A stretch of 64,000 nt of DNA from an uncultured Clostridia bacterium (GTDB taxonomy: Bacteria; Bacillota; Clostridia; TANB77; CAG-465): NCBI GenBank assembly GCA_944388585.1, contig CALXJI010000002.1, forward strand, positions 124,001 to 188,000. Reading direction: 5' to 3'. Of the stretch, positions 33,996 to 43,944 are shown piece by piece. Made by a program: the position numbers and the translations under genes. The notes below the pieces were generated by a model that had not been told where the DNA came from, made no database searches, and was given only the letters and a program-made list of their open reading frames with translations. The number at the start of each line of letters is the position of its first letter. The stretch's first letter is position 1.

Positions 33996-34796
33996 TTACC
34001 TTTTTGAATTATATTTTAAAATATTGTTTGATGATTCTGGTCTTACAGGTGCCATTAAGATTTTTCCTGTTCCTCTATATACATTGACAAATCCTTCTCC
34101 TGCAACAGCAGAGCCAAGTAAGCTTCTTGTAGATTTTTCTACAGTAAACTCTAAAGAATTAGACCAAGCAATTGCCATATTTCCATCTATTTTTATTTGA
34201 TCATTTTCTAAATTTACTTCTATTAATTCTTCTCTTGGTACTGGACTTTCTAAAACGGCTATTCCTTTTCCTGAAAGTTTTAAATTAAATAATCCTTCTC
34301 CACCTAGTACTGCTGAAGACAAATTTGATCTCATCACTACATTATGATCTAGCGTTGCCTCACAAGCTAAAAACAATCCATCCTCTAGCACCATACTTCC
34401 ATTCCAATCTGAAACATCTTCCAATAATATGTAATTATATGTTGGTTCTAATGCAAGGAGACCTGTTCCATGATATTTTGGCTTTACAGTAGATTCACTA
34501 GTTACACTTCCCTTTATAGCTTTTCCCAAAAAGTCACCTACACCTTTTACATTAGTTTTAGACTCAATATTTCCTGCCATCCATTGCAAAGCTCCAGAGC
34601 TTGTAATATACTCATCTCCGTTTAGTTGAATAACTACTTGTCTTCTTCTTACATTCATTTTAGAAGCATAATACTCACTCATAGCAGTAAGTTTGTTAAC
34701 ACTTACATCTCTTTGATATTCCAAAACTGAAATATTTCCTTTTTTCTCAATAATTTTTACATCATCATTATCAAATAAATTTTTAATAGTAATCAT
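33996..34796 (-). CDS. AIM24-family protein
   Basis: 266 residues of repeated beta-strand units, with the AIM24/TIGR00266-like signatures: GGEGLFNLKLSGKGIAVLES near 170-190 and AGEGFVNVYRGTGKILMAPV near 235-255. The fold is beta-prism-like and members are widespread but of unclear activity; mitochondrial AIM24 is involved in inner-membrane organisation, which does not help in bacteria. AAGGAGG before the ATG. Monocistronic. Confidence 0.85.
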   Translation of the reverse strand: MITIKNLFDNDDVKIIEKKGNISVLEYQRDVSVNKLTAMSEYYASKMNVRRRQVVIQLNGDEYITSSGALQWMAGNIESKTNVKGVGDFLGKAIKGSVTSESTVKPKYHGTGLLALEPTYNYILLEDVSDWNGSMVLEDGLFLACEATLDHNVVMRSNLSSAVLGGEGLFNLKLSGKGIAVLESPVPREELIEVNLENDQIKIDGNMAIAWSNSLEFTVEKSTRSLLGSAVAGEGFVNVYRGTGKILMAPVRPESSNNILKYNSKR

Positions 34797-34965
34797 AAAT
34801 TCCTCCTTATTTTTATATTTAGATTATATAAAATATTCCTTGATTTATCAATAAAAATATATAAATTAATCTCTTCATCTAAAATATATTATAAAAAACA
34901 CTATAATATTTGAATACACCTAAAATGTTGAACAAAGATTTGATAAAATTTAAATGTACGTATGT

Positions 34966-35586
34966 TTAAATATACTTTTTTATATTATCATATATATACT
35001 TTGCTTGTTTTTTACTTATATTTTCTTTAAAATGAACATGATCTCGATACATATTATCATTCTCAATATTTTTAGTAAAATAATATAGATCTATTATCTC
35101 AATATTATTTTTCTGCATTATTTCTTTTGCAATTTCATTATATTTTATTACGTCTTCATTAAATCTTAAATAACCATACTTTCTGTTATTATGGATTACA
35201 TTATTTACATGTGTTGTGTTAATCCATATTAACTTATTTGAAATTTTTAAAGCTAGCTCTACTATTTTTTCTATATTTTCCTTATATTTTTCTTCATCTA
35301 TTTGCCTCTTTAAAGTTTCTCTATCAACTCTAATATCATGAAGTCCACAATTAACAAGTAATAAATCATATTTCTTATCATTTTCTACCATACTTTCCAT
35401 ATAACTTACTACTAGTTCACTATCTCCACCATTTGCACCATATGGATTATTAGGAGTATTTAAGGCAGATTTTATTTCATCCTCATTTCCCTTTCTTGAA
35501 TAATAAGCCTCATCATTTAAAATTTCTTTTAAATATTTATGATAATATAGTGATATACTGTCTCCTATTAAAAATATACTTTTCAT
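34966..35586 (-). CDS. SGNH/GDSL-family hydrolase
   Basis: 206 residues. The catalytic Ser is in GDSIS near residue 7-11 (block I). The oxyanion Gly/Asn segment is NCGLHDIR near 80-87, close to the GxND pattern with His in place of Asn. The Asp-His pair lies in RDHVHF near 183-188. It is without signal peptide, so probably cytoplasmic. Esterases, lipases and acetylxylan-type enzymes share this fold; the substrate is not shown. AGGTGA before the ATG. Followed on the same strand by nothing for 170 nt. Confidence 0.8.
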   Translation of the reverse strand: MKSIFLIGDSISLYYHKYLKEILNDEAYYSRKGNEDEIKSALNTPNNPYGANGGDSELVVSYMESMVENDKKYDLLLVNCGLHDIRVDRETLKRQIDEEKYKENIEKIVELALKISNKLIWINTTHVNNVIHNNRKYGYLRFNEDVIKYNEIAKEIMQKNNIEIIDLYYFTKNIENDNMYRDHVHFKENISKKQAKYIYDNIKKYI

Positions 35587-35645
35587 AAATTCACCTGATT
35601 AATTCATATAATAAAATATAGGTAATTTTACTTATTATTTTACAA

Positions 35646-36632
35646 TTACCTAATCATATTATTTTCTGGAACGTTATAATCCTTCTCATAAGATCTATTT
35701 AATGTTTTATTCATTTGCTGATTTTCTTGCATACGATCTGCATCTCTTTTTATTACTTCTTCTTTTGAAAAAGATTTATCTTTTAACTCATTTATAAATG
35801 CAATATGTTCACTATCAGATATCTCTGTTTTTTTGCTATTAATTTGTTTATTTTTATTTTCTTTTTGCTCTAGTCTTTCAATATGTTTTTTTGCATTACT
35901 TATTCCCTCACTTAATTCCTGCATGCCTTTATTATCCTGATTTTTTAAATAATCATCACGAAGTTCTAAACCATTTTCAAGTCCATCTTTAATAGCTTGT
36001 AAAAATACATTCTTTTTTTCTTTGGATAAATCTATTTCTTTACTATTTGATAAATATTTATACAAATTATCTCCTAATAGAGAAATTTCAATTGTTTTTC
36101 CACCATTAAAACAAGTATAACTTGTATCTGCATAAATATCTTCTTGATTGTAGACTTTTTGCAAGAAATCTTGAGACTTTTCATCATCTATACCAATATT
36201 CATCATTATCATTGGATCATTATCTTTAAGTTTAGTAGTACAGGCTTTAGTTTTTATTCCTCTTCTCCATAAATTTTGCAACGAAGAAGATAGCTCTCTG
36301 TTACCACCAGAGATAGAATTGGCAATATTTGACTGTTGCTCTTTTGAAAGATTTAAAATATAATCTGGTTTAATACAATAAAAGTCTGTCATATTTCCTT
36401 TTATTTCTTTATTTAAAAGTCCTTCTAATATTTCAAACCCATCTCCATCTTTTATTAATTTATGAAAATTTCCCTCTTTTCTAACATTATTTATTAAAAA
36501 ATCAACACTATAATCTTCAAAAAACTCATATAATTTTTCTCCACCCAAAGCTTCTTTTAACTCACTAACATCAGCCTCATTTTTATTAACTTTATCTCTC
36601 AATTCCAAAATTTTCTTAACATCTAATTTCAT
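35646..36632 (-). CDS. Hypothetical protein with charged helical C-terminus
   Basis: 328 residues, soluble, no signal peptide or membrane segment. Residues about 1-230 are helical with scattered motifs; about 235-328 is a long charged helix and disordered tail, ending in a basic stretch. I do not recognise it. GAGGTG before the ATG. Together with the SGNH gene 59 nt downstream it may form a short operon. A secreted-substrate role in the T4SS could be imagined, but nothing in the sequence supports it directly. Confidence 0.55.
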   Translation of the reverse strand: MKLDVKKILELRDKVNKNEADVSELKEALGGEKLYEFFEDYSVDFLINNVRKEGNFHKLIKDGDGFEILEGLLNKEIKGNMTDFYCIKPDYILNLSKEQQSNIANSISGGNRELSSSLQNLWRRGIKTKACTTKLKDNDPMIMMNIGIDDEKSQDFLQKVYNQEDIYADTSYTCFNGGKTIEISLLGDNLYKYLSNSKEIDLSKEKKNVFLQAIKDGLENGLELRDDYLKNQDNKGMQELSEGISNAKKHIERLEQKENKNKQINSKKTEISDSEHIAFINELKDKSFSKEEVIKRDADRMQENQQMNKTLNRSYEKDYNVPENNMIR

Positions 36633-36754
36633 ATGACACCTCTAAAAAATAACAACTAAATATTTATTACATTATATTTTATTATATAAAATATTTCAAT
36701 ACTATTTTTTAAACTGTTCATAATGTCCATTTAATAAAATAAGAATTTTTTTAT

Positions 36755-36789
36755 AACAAAAAATGCCAGCATTTTAAATGCTAGCATTT
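36755..36789 (-). terminator. Terminator downstream of secA
   Basis: A 14-bp stem with one mismatch (36761-36774 with 36776-36789) is followed by T6 on the minus strand. A second, weaker hairpin overlaps the secA stop near 36880-36902. Confidence 0.7.
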
Positions 36790-36819
36790 TCAATAACTAT
36801 ATCTAAAAATTAAATTTAT

Positions 36820-36853
36820 GTGGACAAATCGTGGACATTGTCCACTGTGGACA
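36820..36853. repeat. Cluster of GTGGACA heptamers
   Basis: GTGGACA occurs at 36820-36826, 36831-36837 and 36847-36853, and its complement TGTCCAC at 36839-36845, within 34 bp. Adjacent copies form 7-bp inverted repeats with one-base spacers. It lies between the secA stop and its terminator. Confidence 0.55.
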
Positions 36854-36900
36854 AAATTCTCAATTTTCTAATTTTTATAAATCCTTATTTTATAAGGATT

Positions 36901-39657
36901 TTATACATTTTTTCCACAACAGTTTTTGTACTTTTTGCCACTTCCGCATGGACATGGATCATTTCTTCCTACTTTCTTTTCAGCTTTTACTGGTTTTCTT
37001 TTAGGAGTATCTTCACCAGAAGCATTTGTCATTAAATTAGTAACATTATTAGTCATTTTTACATTTACCACTTGTTCTTTTCTTTTTGGTTTAAGAGAAA
37101 ATACTGCTTTTACTGATTCTTCTCTTATTGATTTTACTAATTCTTCAAACATATTAAATGATTCTATTTTATATGCTTCAAGTGGATTTGTTTGAGCATA
37201 AGCTCTAAGTCCAATTCCTTCTTTTAATGCAGTGATAGCATCAATATGATCCATCCATTTTTGATTTACTGTATTTAATACAAGATATTTTGCTATTTTA
37301 TTAAATTCAGCTTCAATATTTAATTTTTTAGCTTCTTCTACTCTCATTTGGTATATATCATCAATCTTTTGTGTTAATAATTCAGTCATATCCTCTTCAT
37401 CAAGACTTTTTATATCTTCTTGCTTAATTATATTATCTTCACCAAATAAGTTCCTTAAAACAGCATTTACAGCGTTATAATCTATACTTGTTATACTATC
37501 TGCACTCGTAAAATATTCTTTAACAATTGATGATATAATACCTGCATATAATTTTTTAACAATATCATATACATTATCACTTTCTATAACTTCTCTTCTT
37601 TGTGAGTAAATTATTTCTCTTTGCTGATTCATTACATCATCATATTCAAGTACATTCTTTCTTATAGTGTAGTTTCTTCCTTCAACTTTTTTCTGTGCAC
37701 TTTCAATAGTACTAGTAAGCATTTTTTGTTCAATAGGCATGTCATCTGGTATACCAAGAGCATCAATTACTTTTGTCATTTTATCTGATCCAAATAATTT
37801 CATTAGATCATCATCCATAGCAATATAAAAACGTGATGCACCAGGATCACCCTGACGTCCAGAACGTCCTCTTAGCTGATTATCTATACGACGAGATTCA
37901 TGTCTTTCACTACCTATTATTCTAAGTCCTCCAGCTGCAATAACCTTTTCCTTTTCTTTTTGTATTTCAGGTTTATATTTATCCTCTATTTCTTTCATAT
38001 CTTTTTTAGCTTCAATCACTCTTGGATTATCATTATGTATAGGAGTAATTGCAAGTTCAATTTCTTCTGGAGTATAGCCTTTTTTAGCAAGTTCACTTTT
38101 TACAATAAACTCTAAGTTACCTCCAAGCATTATATCAGTACCACGTCCTGCCATATTAGTTGCAATAGTTACAGCTTTATATTTACCAGCTTGAGCAATT
38201 ATTTCTGCTTCTTTTTCATGAAATTTAGCATTTAGTACTTGATGTGGTATCTTTTTCTTTTTCAAAAGATTACTTAAAATTTCAGATTTATCTATAGATA
38301 CTGTACCAACAAGCACTGGTTGACCATTGTTGTAACACTCTTCAACTTCATTTACTATTGCATTAAATTTAGCTGCCTGTGTTTTATATACAACATCATT
38401 ATAATCTTTTCTTATTACTGGCTTATTTGTAGGTATCTCAACTATATCTAGCTTATATATTCCTTTAAACTCTTCTTCTTCTGTTTTCGCTGTACCAGTC
38501 ATACCAGCAAGTTTATGATATAGTCTAAAATAGTTTTGGAAAGTAATAGTTGCAAGTGTCTGTGATTCATTTGCTATTGTTACTCCTTCTTTTGCCTCAA
38601 TTGCCTGATGTAAACCGTCACTATATCTTCTACCATCCATTATACGCCCAGTAAACTCATCTACAATTAATACTTTTCCATCTCTTACTATATAATCTTT
38701 ATCTCTTGTCATAAGACCATATGCTCTTAATGCTTGATTTATATGATGAGAAATGGCAAGATTTGATACATCAGATAATGATTCTATTCCAAAATATTTC
38801 TCTGCTTTTTTAGTACCAGTATTTGTAAGTGCAACTGTATGTGCTTTTAAATCTACAATATAGTCATAATCTTCATCTGTTTCGTCAAACTCTTTATCAT
38901 TATTTTCAACAACTCTTCTAGCTTTAAGTCCTTTTGCAAAAGAATTCGCTTGTTTATATAAATCGCTTTGCTTATTTACATTACCAGATATAATAAGTGG
39001 TGTTCTAGCTTCATCAATTAATATACTATCAATTTCATCGACAATAGCATAATTTAATTCTCTTTGTACCATAGATTCTTTATCCATAGTCATATTATCT
39101 CTTAAATAATCAAAACCAAACTCATTATTTGTACCATAAGTTATATCTGAATTATATGCTTTTCTTTTTTCATCAGGAGACATATTAGGTATAACAAGTC
39201 CTACAGTAAGTCCTAGAAAATTATATAATTTTCCCATCCAAATACTATCTCTTTTTGCTAGATAATCATTTACTGTAACAACATGTACTCCCTTTCCCTC
39301 TAGAGCATTTAAATATACAGGTAAAGTGGCAACTAATGTTTTACCTTCACCAGTTTTCATCTCAGCTATTCTTCCTTGATGTATTATTATTCCACCAATA
39401 AGCTGAACTCTAAAGTGTCTCATACCTAAAACTCTACTAGATGCCTCTGCAACAGTAGCAAAAGCTTCAGGTAAAATATCATCTAAAGTTTCACCAGACT
39501 TTAGTCTGCTTTTAAACTCGTCTGTTTTTGCTCTTAATTCATCATCACTTAATTTTTTTAAATCTTCTTCTATAGCCTCTATTTTATCTACAATAGGTAA
39601 AATTCTTTTTATTTCTCTACTGCTATATGTTCCAAATATTTTTTCTAATAGTTTCAT
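36901..39657 (-). CDS. secA: Preprotein translocase ATPase SecA
   Basis: The motor of the Sec export pathway. About 918 residues, a normal length. Walker A in MKTGEGKT near 102, DEAD-box equivalent [17 protein letters not shown] near 205-220, the preprotein-binding region, the helicase motif GTDIMLGG near 500, helical scaffold and wing domains. The C-terminal zinc-binding SEC-C motif is intact: [20 protein letters not shown] 39657 is used because GGAGG lies 7 nt upstream; ATG 39663 is one base from that site. Transcribed on the minus strand; one secA copy is visible here. Confidence 0.98.
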   Translation of the reverse strand: MKLLEKIFGTYSSREIKRILPIVDKIEAIEEDLKKLSDDELRAKTDEFKSRLKSGETLDDILPEAFATVAEASSRVLGMRHFRVQLIGGIIIHQGRIAEMKTGEGKTLVATLPVYLNALEGKGVHVVTVNDYLAKRDSIWMGKLYNFLGLTVGLVIPNMSPDEKRKAYNSDITYGTNNEFGFDYLRDNMTMDKESMVQRELNYAIVDEIDSILIDEARTPLIISGNVNKQSDLYKQANSFAKGLKARRVVENNDKEFDETDEDYDYIVDLKAHTVALTNTGTKKAEKYFGIESLSDVSNLAISHHINQALRAYGLMTRDKDYIVRDGKVLIVDEFTGRIMDGRRYSDGLHQAIEAKEGVTIANESQTLATITFQNYFRLYHKLAGMTGTAKTEEEEFKGIYKLDIVEIPTNKPVIRKDYNDVVYKTQAAKFNAIVNEVEECYNNGQPVLVGTVSIDKSEILSNLLKKKKIPHQVLNAKFHEKEAEIIAQAGKYKAVTIATNMAGRGTDIMLGGNLEFIVKSELAKKGYTPEEIELAITPIHNDNPRVIEAKKDMKEIEDKYKPEIQKEKEKVIAAGGLRIIGSERHESRRIDNQLRGRSGRQGDPGASRFYIAMDDDLMKLFGSDKMTKVIDALGIPDDMPIEQKMLTSTIESAQKKVEGRNYTIRKNVLEYDDVMNQQREIIYSQRREVIESDNVYDIVKKLYAGIISSIVKEYFTSADSITSIDYNAVNAVLRNLFGEDNIIKQEDIKSLDEEDMTELLTQKIDDIYQMRVEEAKKLNIEAEFNKIAKYLVLNTVNQKWMDHIDAITALKEGIGLRAYAQTNPLEAYKIESFNMFEELVKSIREESVKAVFSLKPKRKEQVVNVKMTNNVTNLMTNASGEDTPKRKPVKAEKKVGRNDPCPCGSGKKYKNCCGKNV

Positions 39658-39793
39658 CTTCATGCCTCCATAACTGACATTATACCATATATCTATTTAA
39701 AATAAAACAGGTAATAATAAATTTTTCTACTTACGTTTTATCATATTATTATAAATTTTTAATATATATATATTAGAATTATGGAGGATTACT

Positions 39794-40279
39794 ATGTTCG
39801 TTATAAATATAAAAATGGATTATAAAAAAATATTACTTATATGTATTATATGTGCAACAATAATTGCTTCAATTATAGAATTTGGATTTAACGATAAATC
39901 TATCTTTACAAGCAATAATATAGATAATTATGATTATAATATAGACGAGACAACCTTTGTGTCTACACTAAAAAAAATACATGAAAATATAGATGAAAAT
40001 ATAGGAAAAACAATAAAAGTATCTGGATTTATATATACATTACCTGACTTTAATGAGGACTTTTTTGTATGTGGAAGATATATGGTGCAAGATAATGAAA
40101 CACAAGTAGCAGGATATTTATGTAACTATAATGGTGACTTAGAATTAAATGAAAATGAATGGGTAGAAATATGTGGTACAATAATTAAAGGAGATTATAA
40201 TGGAGAAGTTCCCGTAGTCAAAATAGATAAAGTAAGTAAAATAGTAGCACCAGCTAATACTTATGTAGAAGATAAGTAA
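39794..40279 (+). CDS. Membrane-anchored OB-fold protein, TIGR03943/DUF1980 C-terminal-like
   Basis: 161 residues. The N-terminal membrane anchor (about 9-27) is followed by a linker and an OB-type domain at about 60-155: KTIKVSGFIYTLPDF, FVCGRYMV, AGYLCNY, WVEICGTI and PVVKIDKVSKI. This order matches the C-terminal domain of the YcgQ/TIGR03943 permease subunit family. In relatives it is preceded by several membrane helices and paired with a permease (YcgR/DUF318), which is missing here. GGAGG 6 nt before the ATG. A terminator follows at once. Probably a stand-alone version; function unknown. Confidence 0.7.
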   Translation: MFVINIKMDYKKILLICIICATIIASIIEFGFNDKSIFTSNNIDNYDYNIDETTFVSTLKKIHENIDENIGKTIKVSGFIYTLPDFNEDFFVCGRYMVQDNETQVAGYLCNYNGDLELNENEWVEICGTIIKGDYNGEVPVVKIDKVSKIVAPANTYVEDK

Positions 40280-40286
40280 AAAAAAG

Positions 40287-40310
40287 ACAGTCTTATTTAG
40301 ACTGTTTTTC
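40287..40310 (+). terminator. Terminator of the OB-fold gene
   Basis: ACAGTC (40287-40292) pairs with GACTGT (40300-40305), followed by a T tract. Confidence 0.7.
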
Positions 40311-40373
40311 GCCATGCTACAAAAGTAGCTGAGTAATAAAGCCTAGGCGGAGGCTTCACCAAGATGTATGGAG

Positions 40374-40910
40374 CTAGAACTCTATTGTTGGAAGTTTTCC
40401 AAAGCTATCGTCTATAGTTTCTGCTTCTATAAACTTAACTTTGTTTTCTTCTAACACAGATGTTCTTTCGTCACGTTGTAAGACATCGAAGTAATCAGCA
40501 AGCTGAAAAACTTCTCTGATTGTAAAGTTAAATTCTTTACAATCAATCTTGTCATACATGGTAACATGCATTAAGAATTTCCTTGATATCAAGTCCATTC
40601 CGTCAACTTTGTTACCATTTTTGACAATGATGTCATAGCAACCTGTGATGCCTTCGTAGTTGTTAAAACTGTAAAGATGTTCTATTTCAAAGTCATAACT
40701 TTGTTGATATTTCATTAAAACCTCTTTTATGTTTGGACAATCTACTATAGCAGCAACAAAAGCTCTAGCGTTTGGCATTAGTCCACCAAGATGTAATAGT
40801 CTAACATTTTGACCATCCTCATCATAGTGGAACATCCACTTACTAACTGGATTTGATTCACATTTCCCAAATCCAGTTACTCCATCAATTTTTACAATAT
40901 AATTTTTCAT
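40374..40910 (-). CDS. Orphan protein with GC-rich codon use
   Basis: 178 residues, soluble, with no signal peptide, membrane segment or known motif. G+C is visibly higher (roughly mid- to upper thirties of a percent, estimated from a few lines) than in neighbouring genes, and codon choice is less A/T-biased. Its 3' flank (40311-40373) holds two small GC-containing hairpins (GCTAC...GTAGC, AAGCCT...AGGCTT) not seen elsewhere. AAAGGAGG before the ATG. I suspect recent acquisition, perhaps from a phage or plasmid, but no mobile gene lies nearby. Function unknown. Confidence 0.65.
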   Translation of the reverse strand: MKNYIVKIDGVTGFGKCESNPVSKWMFHYDEDGQNVRLLHLGGLMPNARAFVAAIVDCPNIKEVLMKYQQSYDFEIEHLYSFNNYEGITGCYDIIVKNGNKVDGMDLISRKFLMHVTMYDKIDCKEFNFTIREVFQLADYFDVLQRDERTSVLEENKVKFIEAETIDDSFGKLPTIEF

Positions 40911-41070
40911 AATTATATTCCTCCTTTTATAATTATTTTTTTACAATAATCTTAATTAAGATTATTTTAATATCTTTCTTTAATTTAATTATAACGCTTT
41001 ATATAATATAATTCAAATATATATTATTTATATATTGTATAAGCTTTAGTTATATAAATAATATTAAACA

Positions 41071-41108
41071 AAAAAATGAGAATAGATTTTTGCATCTACT
41101 CTCATTTT
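41071..41108 (-). terminator. Terminator of the MshEN operon
   Basis: A stem of about 15 bp with one G-T pair (41073-41087 with 41094-41108) is followed by T on the minus strand. Confidence 0.75.
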
Positions 41109-41137
41109 GTTACATCATTATATGTATGTATTTTTAT

Positions 41138-41692
41138 TTATTCCTTTTTCATTTTATTTCGTATATCTTCAAGTATTGTTTTTCCTATATCTTCTTCCTT
41201 TACCTCTGGTTCTTGTCTTGAGTCACTAAAACACATCCTTACTTGTTTTGAGTTTTTAATCTTCTCTATATGAGCCATAATTGTTGTATATAGTGCTATA
41301 TATACTTCTATTTTATATCCTTCATTTTGTATCAATTTTCTTACATACTCTACTGTTTCTTTATCTTGCGGATTTGCAAAAGCAACATACACAGTGTCGC
41401 CTACTTTATCAAAAGGCAGAGCTCTATATGTAATTATTATATCTGATGGTAGAAAATTAAGTGGATTTACAGATAATTTTCTATCAATTATCGCAGATTT
41501 TACTTCCAAATTAGAAGATAAAACCTCAAGCAAATCTTTTTTATCACACATATCTAAAACATCAACTATTTCACCAAATTTTAACTCTGGATGCTCTTCT
41601 TGATAATTCAATACTATTCTCACGTCTTTTTTTGTTAATACTTTTCTTTGTATAAACTCTTCACCTATTGGTAATTTATTTTCATTATCCAT
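41138..41692 (-). CDS. Stand-alone MshEN/GspE N-terminal domain protein
   Basis: 184 residues. The N-terminal part is a GspE_N/MshEN-type module: IGEEFIQRKVLTKKDVRIVL, SVNPLNFLPSDIIITYRALPF, VGDTVYVAFANP. In type IV pilus and type II secretion ATPases this module precedes the AAA ATPase domain and can bind cyclic di-GMP. Here the ATPase is missing; the C-terminal part is a charged helix. AAAGGA before the ATG. It is the last of three genes (42694 to 41138), the other two being small membrane proteins. A nucleotide-signal sensor is a reasonable but unproven reading. Confidence 0.7.
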   Translation of the reverse strand: MDNENKLPIGEEFIQRKVLTKKDVRIVLNYQEEHPELKFGEIVDVLDMCDKKDLLEVLSSNLEVKSAIIDRKLSVNPLNFLPSDIIITYRALPFDKVGDTVYVAFANPQDKETVEYVRKLIQNEGYKIEVYIALYTTIMAHIEKIKNSKQVRMCFSDSRQEPEVKEEDIGKTILEDIRNKMKKE

Positions 41693-41718
41693 AGATATCT
41701 TCCTTTCAATTATACTTA

Positions 41719-42189
41719 TTATTTTTTATACGTAATTACTCCTGCATTATTTATACTATAATCTTGTACATTTGTATAAATGCAACTATCAAATCCTAAA
41801 CTTTCAAGAGATACCATATATTTTCCTTCTTCATCACTAGTTTGAGCTACAGAAAACTTTTCTTCATTATTTTCATTTTTCTTTGTAATATATTTATAAC
41901 TATCTCCATCTTTTACAACAAAATATATATCTATATCTGATATATTTCCTGAATCTGCTAACTCAACATTTTTGCCTATATCTTCTTGTATTATATTTTT
42001 TATATCATTAAGTTTACTCATTGCATTTTGTATAATATAATCTGATTCTACTTGTATATTTTGTTCTAGCTCATCATTTTGTTTTTCTGTTATTGTATCT
42101 TTTCTTAGCTTTAAAACAAGTAACACGCCAAGTAAAATGATAACTGCAATTATAATTATTCTAAAAATAACTGATAAAACTTTCTTCAT
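41719..42189 (-). CDS. Small bitopic membrane protein, unknown
   Basis: 156 residues with one N-terminal membrane helix (about 5-28), a charged helical segment, then an extracytoplasmic domain of about 110 residues rich in Ser, Asp and Tyr. The outline is that of a pilin-like or bitopic surface protein, without the Gly/Ala-Glu cleavage motif of type IV pilins. AGGAG before the ATG. It lies 11 nt downstream of another membrane protein and 26 nt upstream of the MshEN gene, so the three are one operon. Function unknown. Confidence 0.55.
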   Translation of the reverse strand: MKKVLSVIFRIIIIAVIILLGVLLVLKLRKDTITEKQNDELEQNIQVESDYIIQNAMSKLNDIKNIIQEDIGKNVELADSGNISDIDIYFVVKDGDSYKYITKKNENNEEKFSVAQTSDEEGKYMVSLESLGFDSCIYTNVQDYSINNAGVITYKK

Positions 42190-42199
42190 AAGAATTCTC

Positions 42200-42694
42200 C
42201 TATTCTAAGATTAAGCCATCATAATTATTATTCCACCAGTCTGGTTTTCCATCTAATTGTACTTTAACTATATCTCCTTCTACAACATAAAATGTTACGC
42301 CCTCATAATCTGCAATATTTATACCAAGTGTTGTTTCTACATTTGGCATATTTAATTTGTATGCTTTTGAATCTTCATCATAATCTAAAGCACCTTCTTG
42401 AGTTATTAATTCTGGTAATAAATTATTTTCATAATCATTTATTTGTTCACCATCAGCTGTTTTTCCAAATAATAATTCTTCTTTGGTATAAACACCAAAA
42501 GCATCAGAATATGAAGAACCAACATAGTATGAAAGTGTTGATTGTAATTCTAATACATCACCTAAAAATTCTCTTCCTTGCTGATTAGCTGAATATCCGT
42601 TAGGTCCAAATAATATATAAGCTCCTGCAAGCCCTAATAGAATTAATAGTAATATTATAATCAATGTTTTCTTTTTATCTTTTTTTTCCTTCAT
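42200..42694 (-). CDS. Small bitopic membrane protein, unknown
   Basis: 164 residues. Lys-rich N-terminus, one membrane helix (about 10-30), then an acidic extracytoplasmic domain of about 130 residues without recognised motif. ATG 42694 is used for the AAGGAG 8 nt upstream; GTG 42703 is closer to the site. First gene of the MshEN operon, downstream of the spoIIIA operon and its terminator. I see no relation to known pilins beyond size and topology. Confidence 0.55.
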   Translation of the reverse strand: MKEKKDKKKTLIIILLLILLGLAGAYILFGPNGYSANQQGREFLGDVLELQSTLSYYVGSSYSDAFGVYTKEELLFGKTADGEQINDYENNLLPELITQEGALDYDEDSKAYKLNMPNVETTLGINIADYEGVTFYVVEGDIVKVQLDGKPDWWNNNYDGLILE

Positions 42695-42810
42695 TAATTT
42701 CACTCCTTAATAATTCATTATATCAAAATTATAGTATCATAAACATATATTTTTTTCAATAATATAATCACATTTTAGCATTACTTTTACTCTTATTCAA
42801 TAAAAAAGTC

Positions 42811-42838
42811 AAAAAAAAGATATCATTAGGATATCTTT
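42811..42838 (-). terminator. Terminator of the spoIIIA operon
   Basis: A 9-bp stem (42816-42824 with 42830-42838) is followed by T5 or more on the minus strand. Confidence 0.75.
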
Positions 42839-42848
42839 CACATTATTC

Positions 42849-43397
42849 TCACATATTTATTTTTTCTATACTTATATTATTTGCATCAACTCCCAATTGA
42901 TCTACTATTATTTGCATTATTTGTGCAGCCATTGTCTCATCTAATGTTTCTGTCTTTACTATAACATTATATTTTCCGCTCGTTGTTGGTATTATTACAA
43001 CATCTTCCACATTTTTAGATCTAATTACATTTTCTACCATTATTATCTGATTTTTTTCTTCTATGAGTGCACTTAACTTATCTTGATATTCAGATACAAC
43101 CTCTGCCGTAGAATTTGTATTATTAATAACGTTAGAATAGTTATTTGAAAGTTCTGAATACATATTGTCTCTATCATATCTAAACGATGCTATTGTTTCA
43201 TCTGCTTGACTATTTGTTGCTTGTGCATCATCATATATATCCACTTTATCATTATTTGAATTTACATATACTGTTTGACCTAAGTCTTTTTCCCTTTCAG
43301 GATTATATTTATAGTTTATATATCCTGCAATTAAAAGCATAAAACAAAAGGATGCTCCTGCCATAGCAAATCTTTTTATTTTTTCCTTATTTTTCAT
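42849..43397 (-). CDS. spoIIIAH: Stage III sporulation protein AH
   Basis: 182 residues. One N-terminal membrane helix (about 10-28) and an extracytoplasmic part with a helical linker. The last ~85 residues match the SpoIIIAH/EscJ-like ring fold, with the periodic pattern ISTTSGKYNVIVKTET-type strands. It forms a ring on the mother-cell side that meets SpoIIQ of the forespore. AAGGAGG before the ATG. Last gene of the eight-gene operon, 12 nt after spoIIIAG. No spoIIQ gene is seen in the window. Confidence 0.93.
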   Translation of the reverse strand: MKNKEKIKRFAMAGASFCFMLLIAGYINYKYNPEREKDLGQTVYVNSNNDKVDIYDDAQATNSQADETIASFRYDRDNMYSELSNNYSNVINNTNSTAEVVSEYQDKLSALIEEKNQIIMVENVIRSKNVEDVVIIPTTSGKYNVIVKTETLDETMAAQIMQIIVDQLGVDANNISIEKINM

Positions 43398-43409
43398 AAA
43401 AAACCTCCT

Positions 43410-43940
43410 TTACTTTTCAAAAACTTGAACCTTATATGAAGCTATCCCTAGTAAATTTCCTAGTGCTGTTGAAAGTCTTTGTTTTAAATCTGAACTTTCA
43501 ACTCCTTTTGCTACTACTATAACTCCCTCAACTGATGGAGTATTATACATTTGAATTATAGCTGTCTTTTCTCCACTCTTTTCATTATATGCCACATTTT
43601 TTTCAACACTAGTAACATTTCCATTTTCATTTAAAGTCTCTTTTGTATCATATACCACATTTGTATTTCCATTATTTGAATAGTTAATAATTACAGATAC
43701 TTCACTCACTCCAGATATTTGTGATAAGATCTCACTTATTCTATCTTCTATACTTTCACTTTGTACTGTTTGTTCTTCTACCTTATTTTCAACAGTAGTA
43801 TCTTTTGTGGAATTATCACTACTAAATATATAATTAATACTAATCAAAAGTATTACTAATAATACTAAAAGTAATATTAAATTTTCTTTTTTTCTTTTAT
43901 TATCTTTTGCTATATTTTTTAAGGTTTCTAAATAATTCAT
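43410..43940 (-). CDS. spoIIIAG: Stage III sporulation protein AG
   Basis: 176 residues. Cytoplasmic N-terminus, one membrane helix (about 20-38), acidic linker, and a C-terminal ring-building domain (about 65-170) with the pattern SEVSVIINYSNNG... GVIVVAKGVES and LGIASYKVQVFEK. SpoIIIAG is the 30-fold ring in the intermembrane space of the sporulating cell. GGAGG before the ATG; 4 nt after spoIIIAF. Confidence 0.95.
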   Translation of the reverse strand: MNYLETLKNIAKDNKRKKENLILLLVLLVILLISINYIFSSDNSTKDTTVENKVEEQTVQSESIEDRISEILSQISGVSEVSVIINYSNNGNTNVVYDTKETLNENGNVTSVEKNVAYNEKSGEKTAIIQMYNTPSVEGVIVVAKGVESSDLKQRLSTALGNLLGIASYKVQVFEK

Positions 43941-43944
43941 ATTA

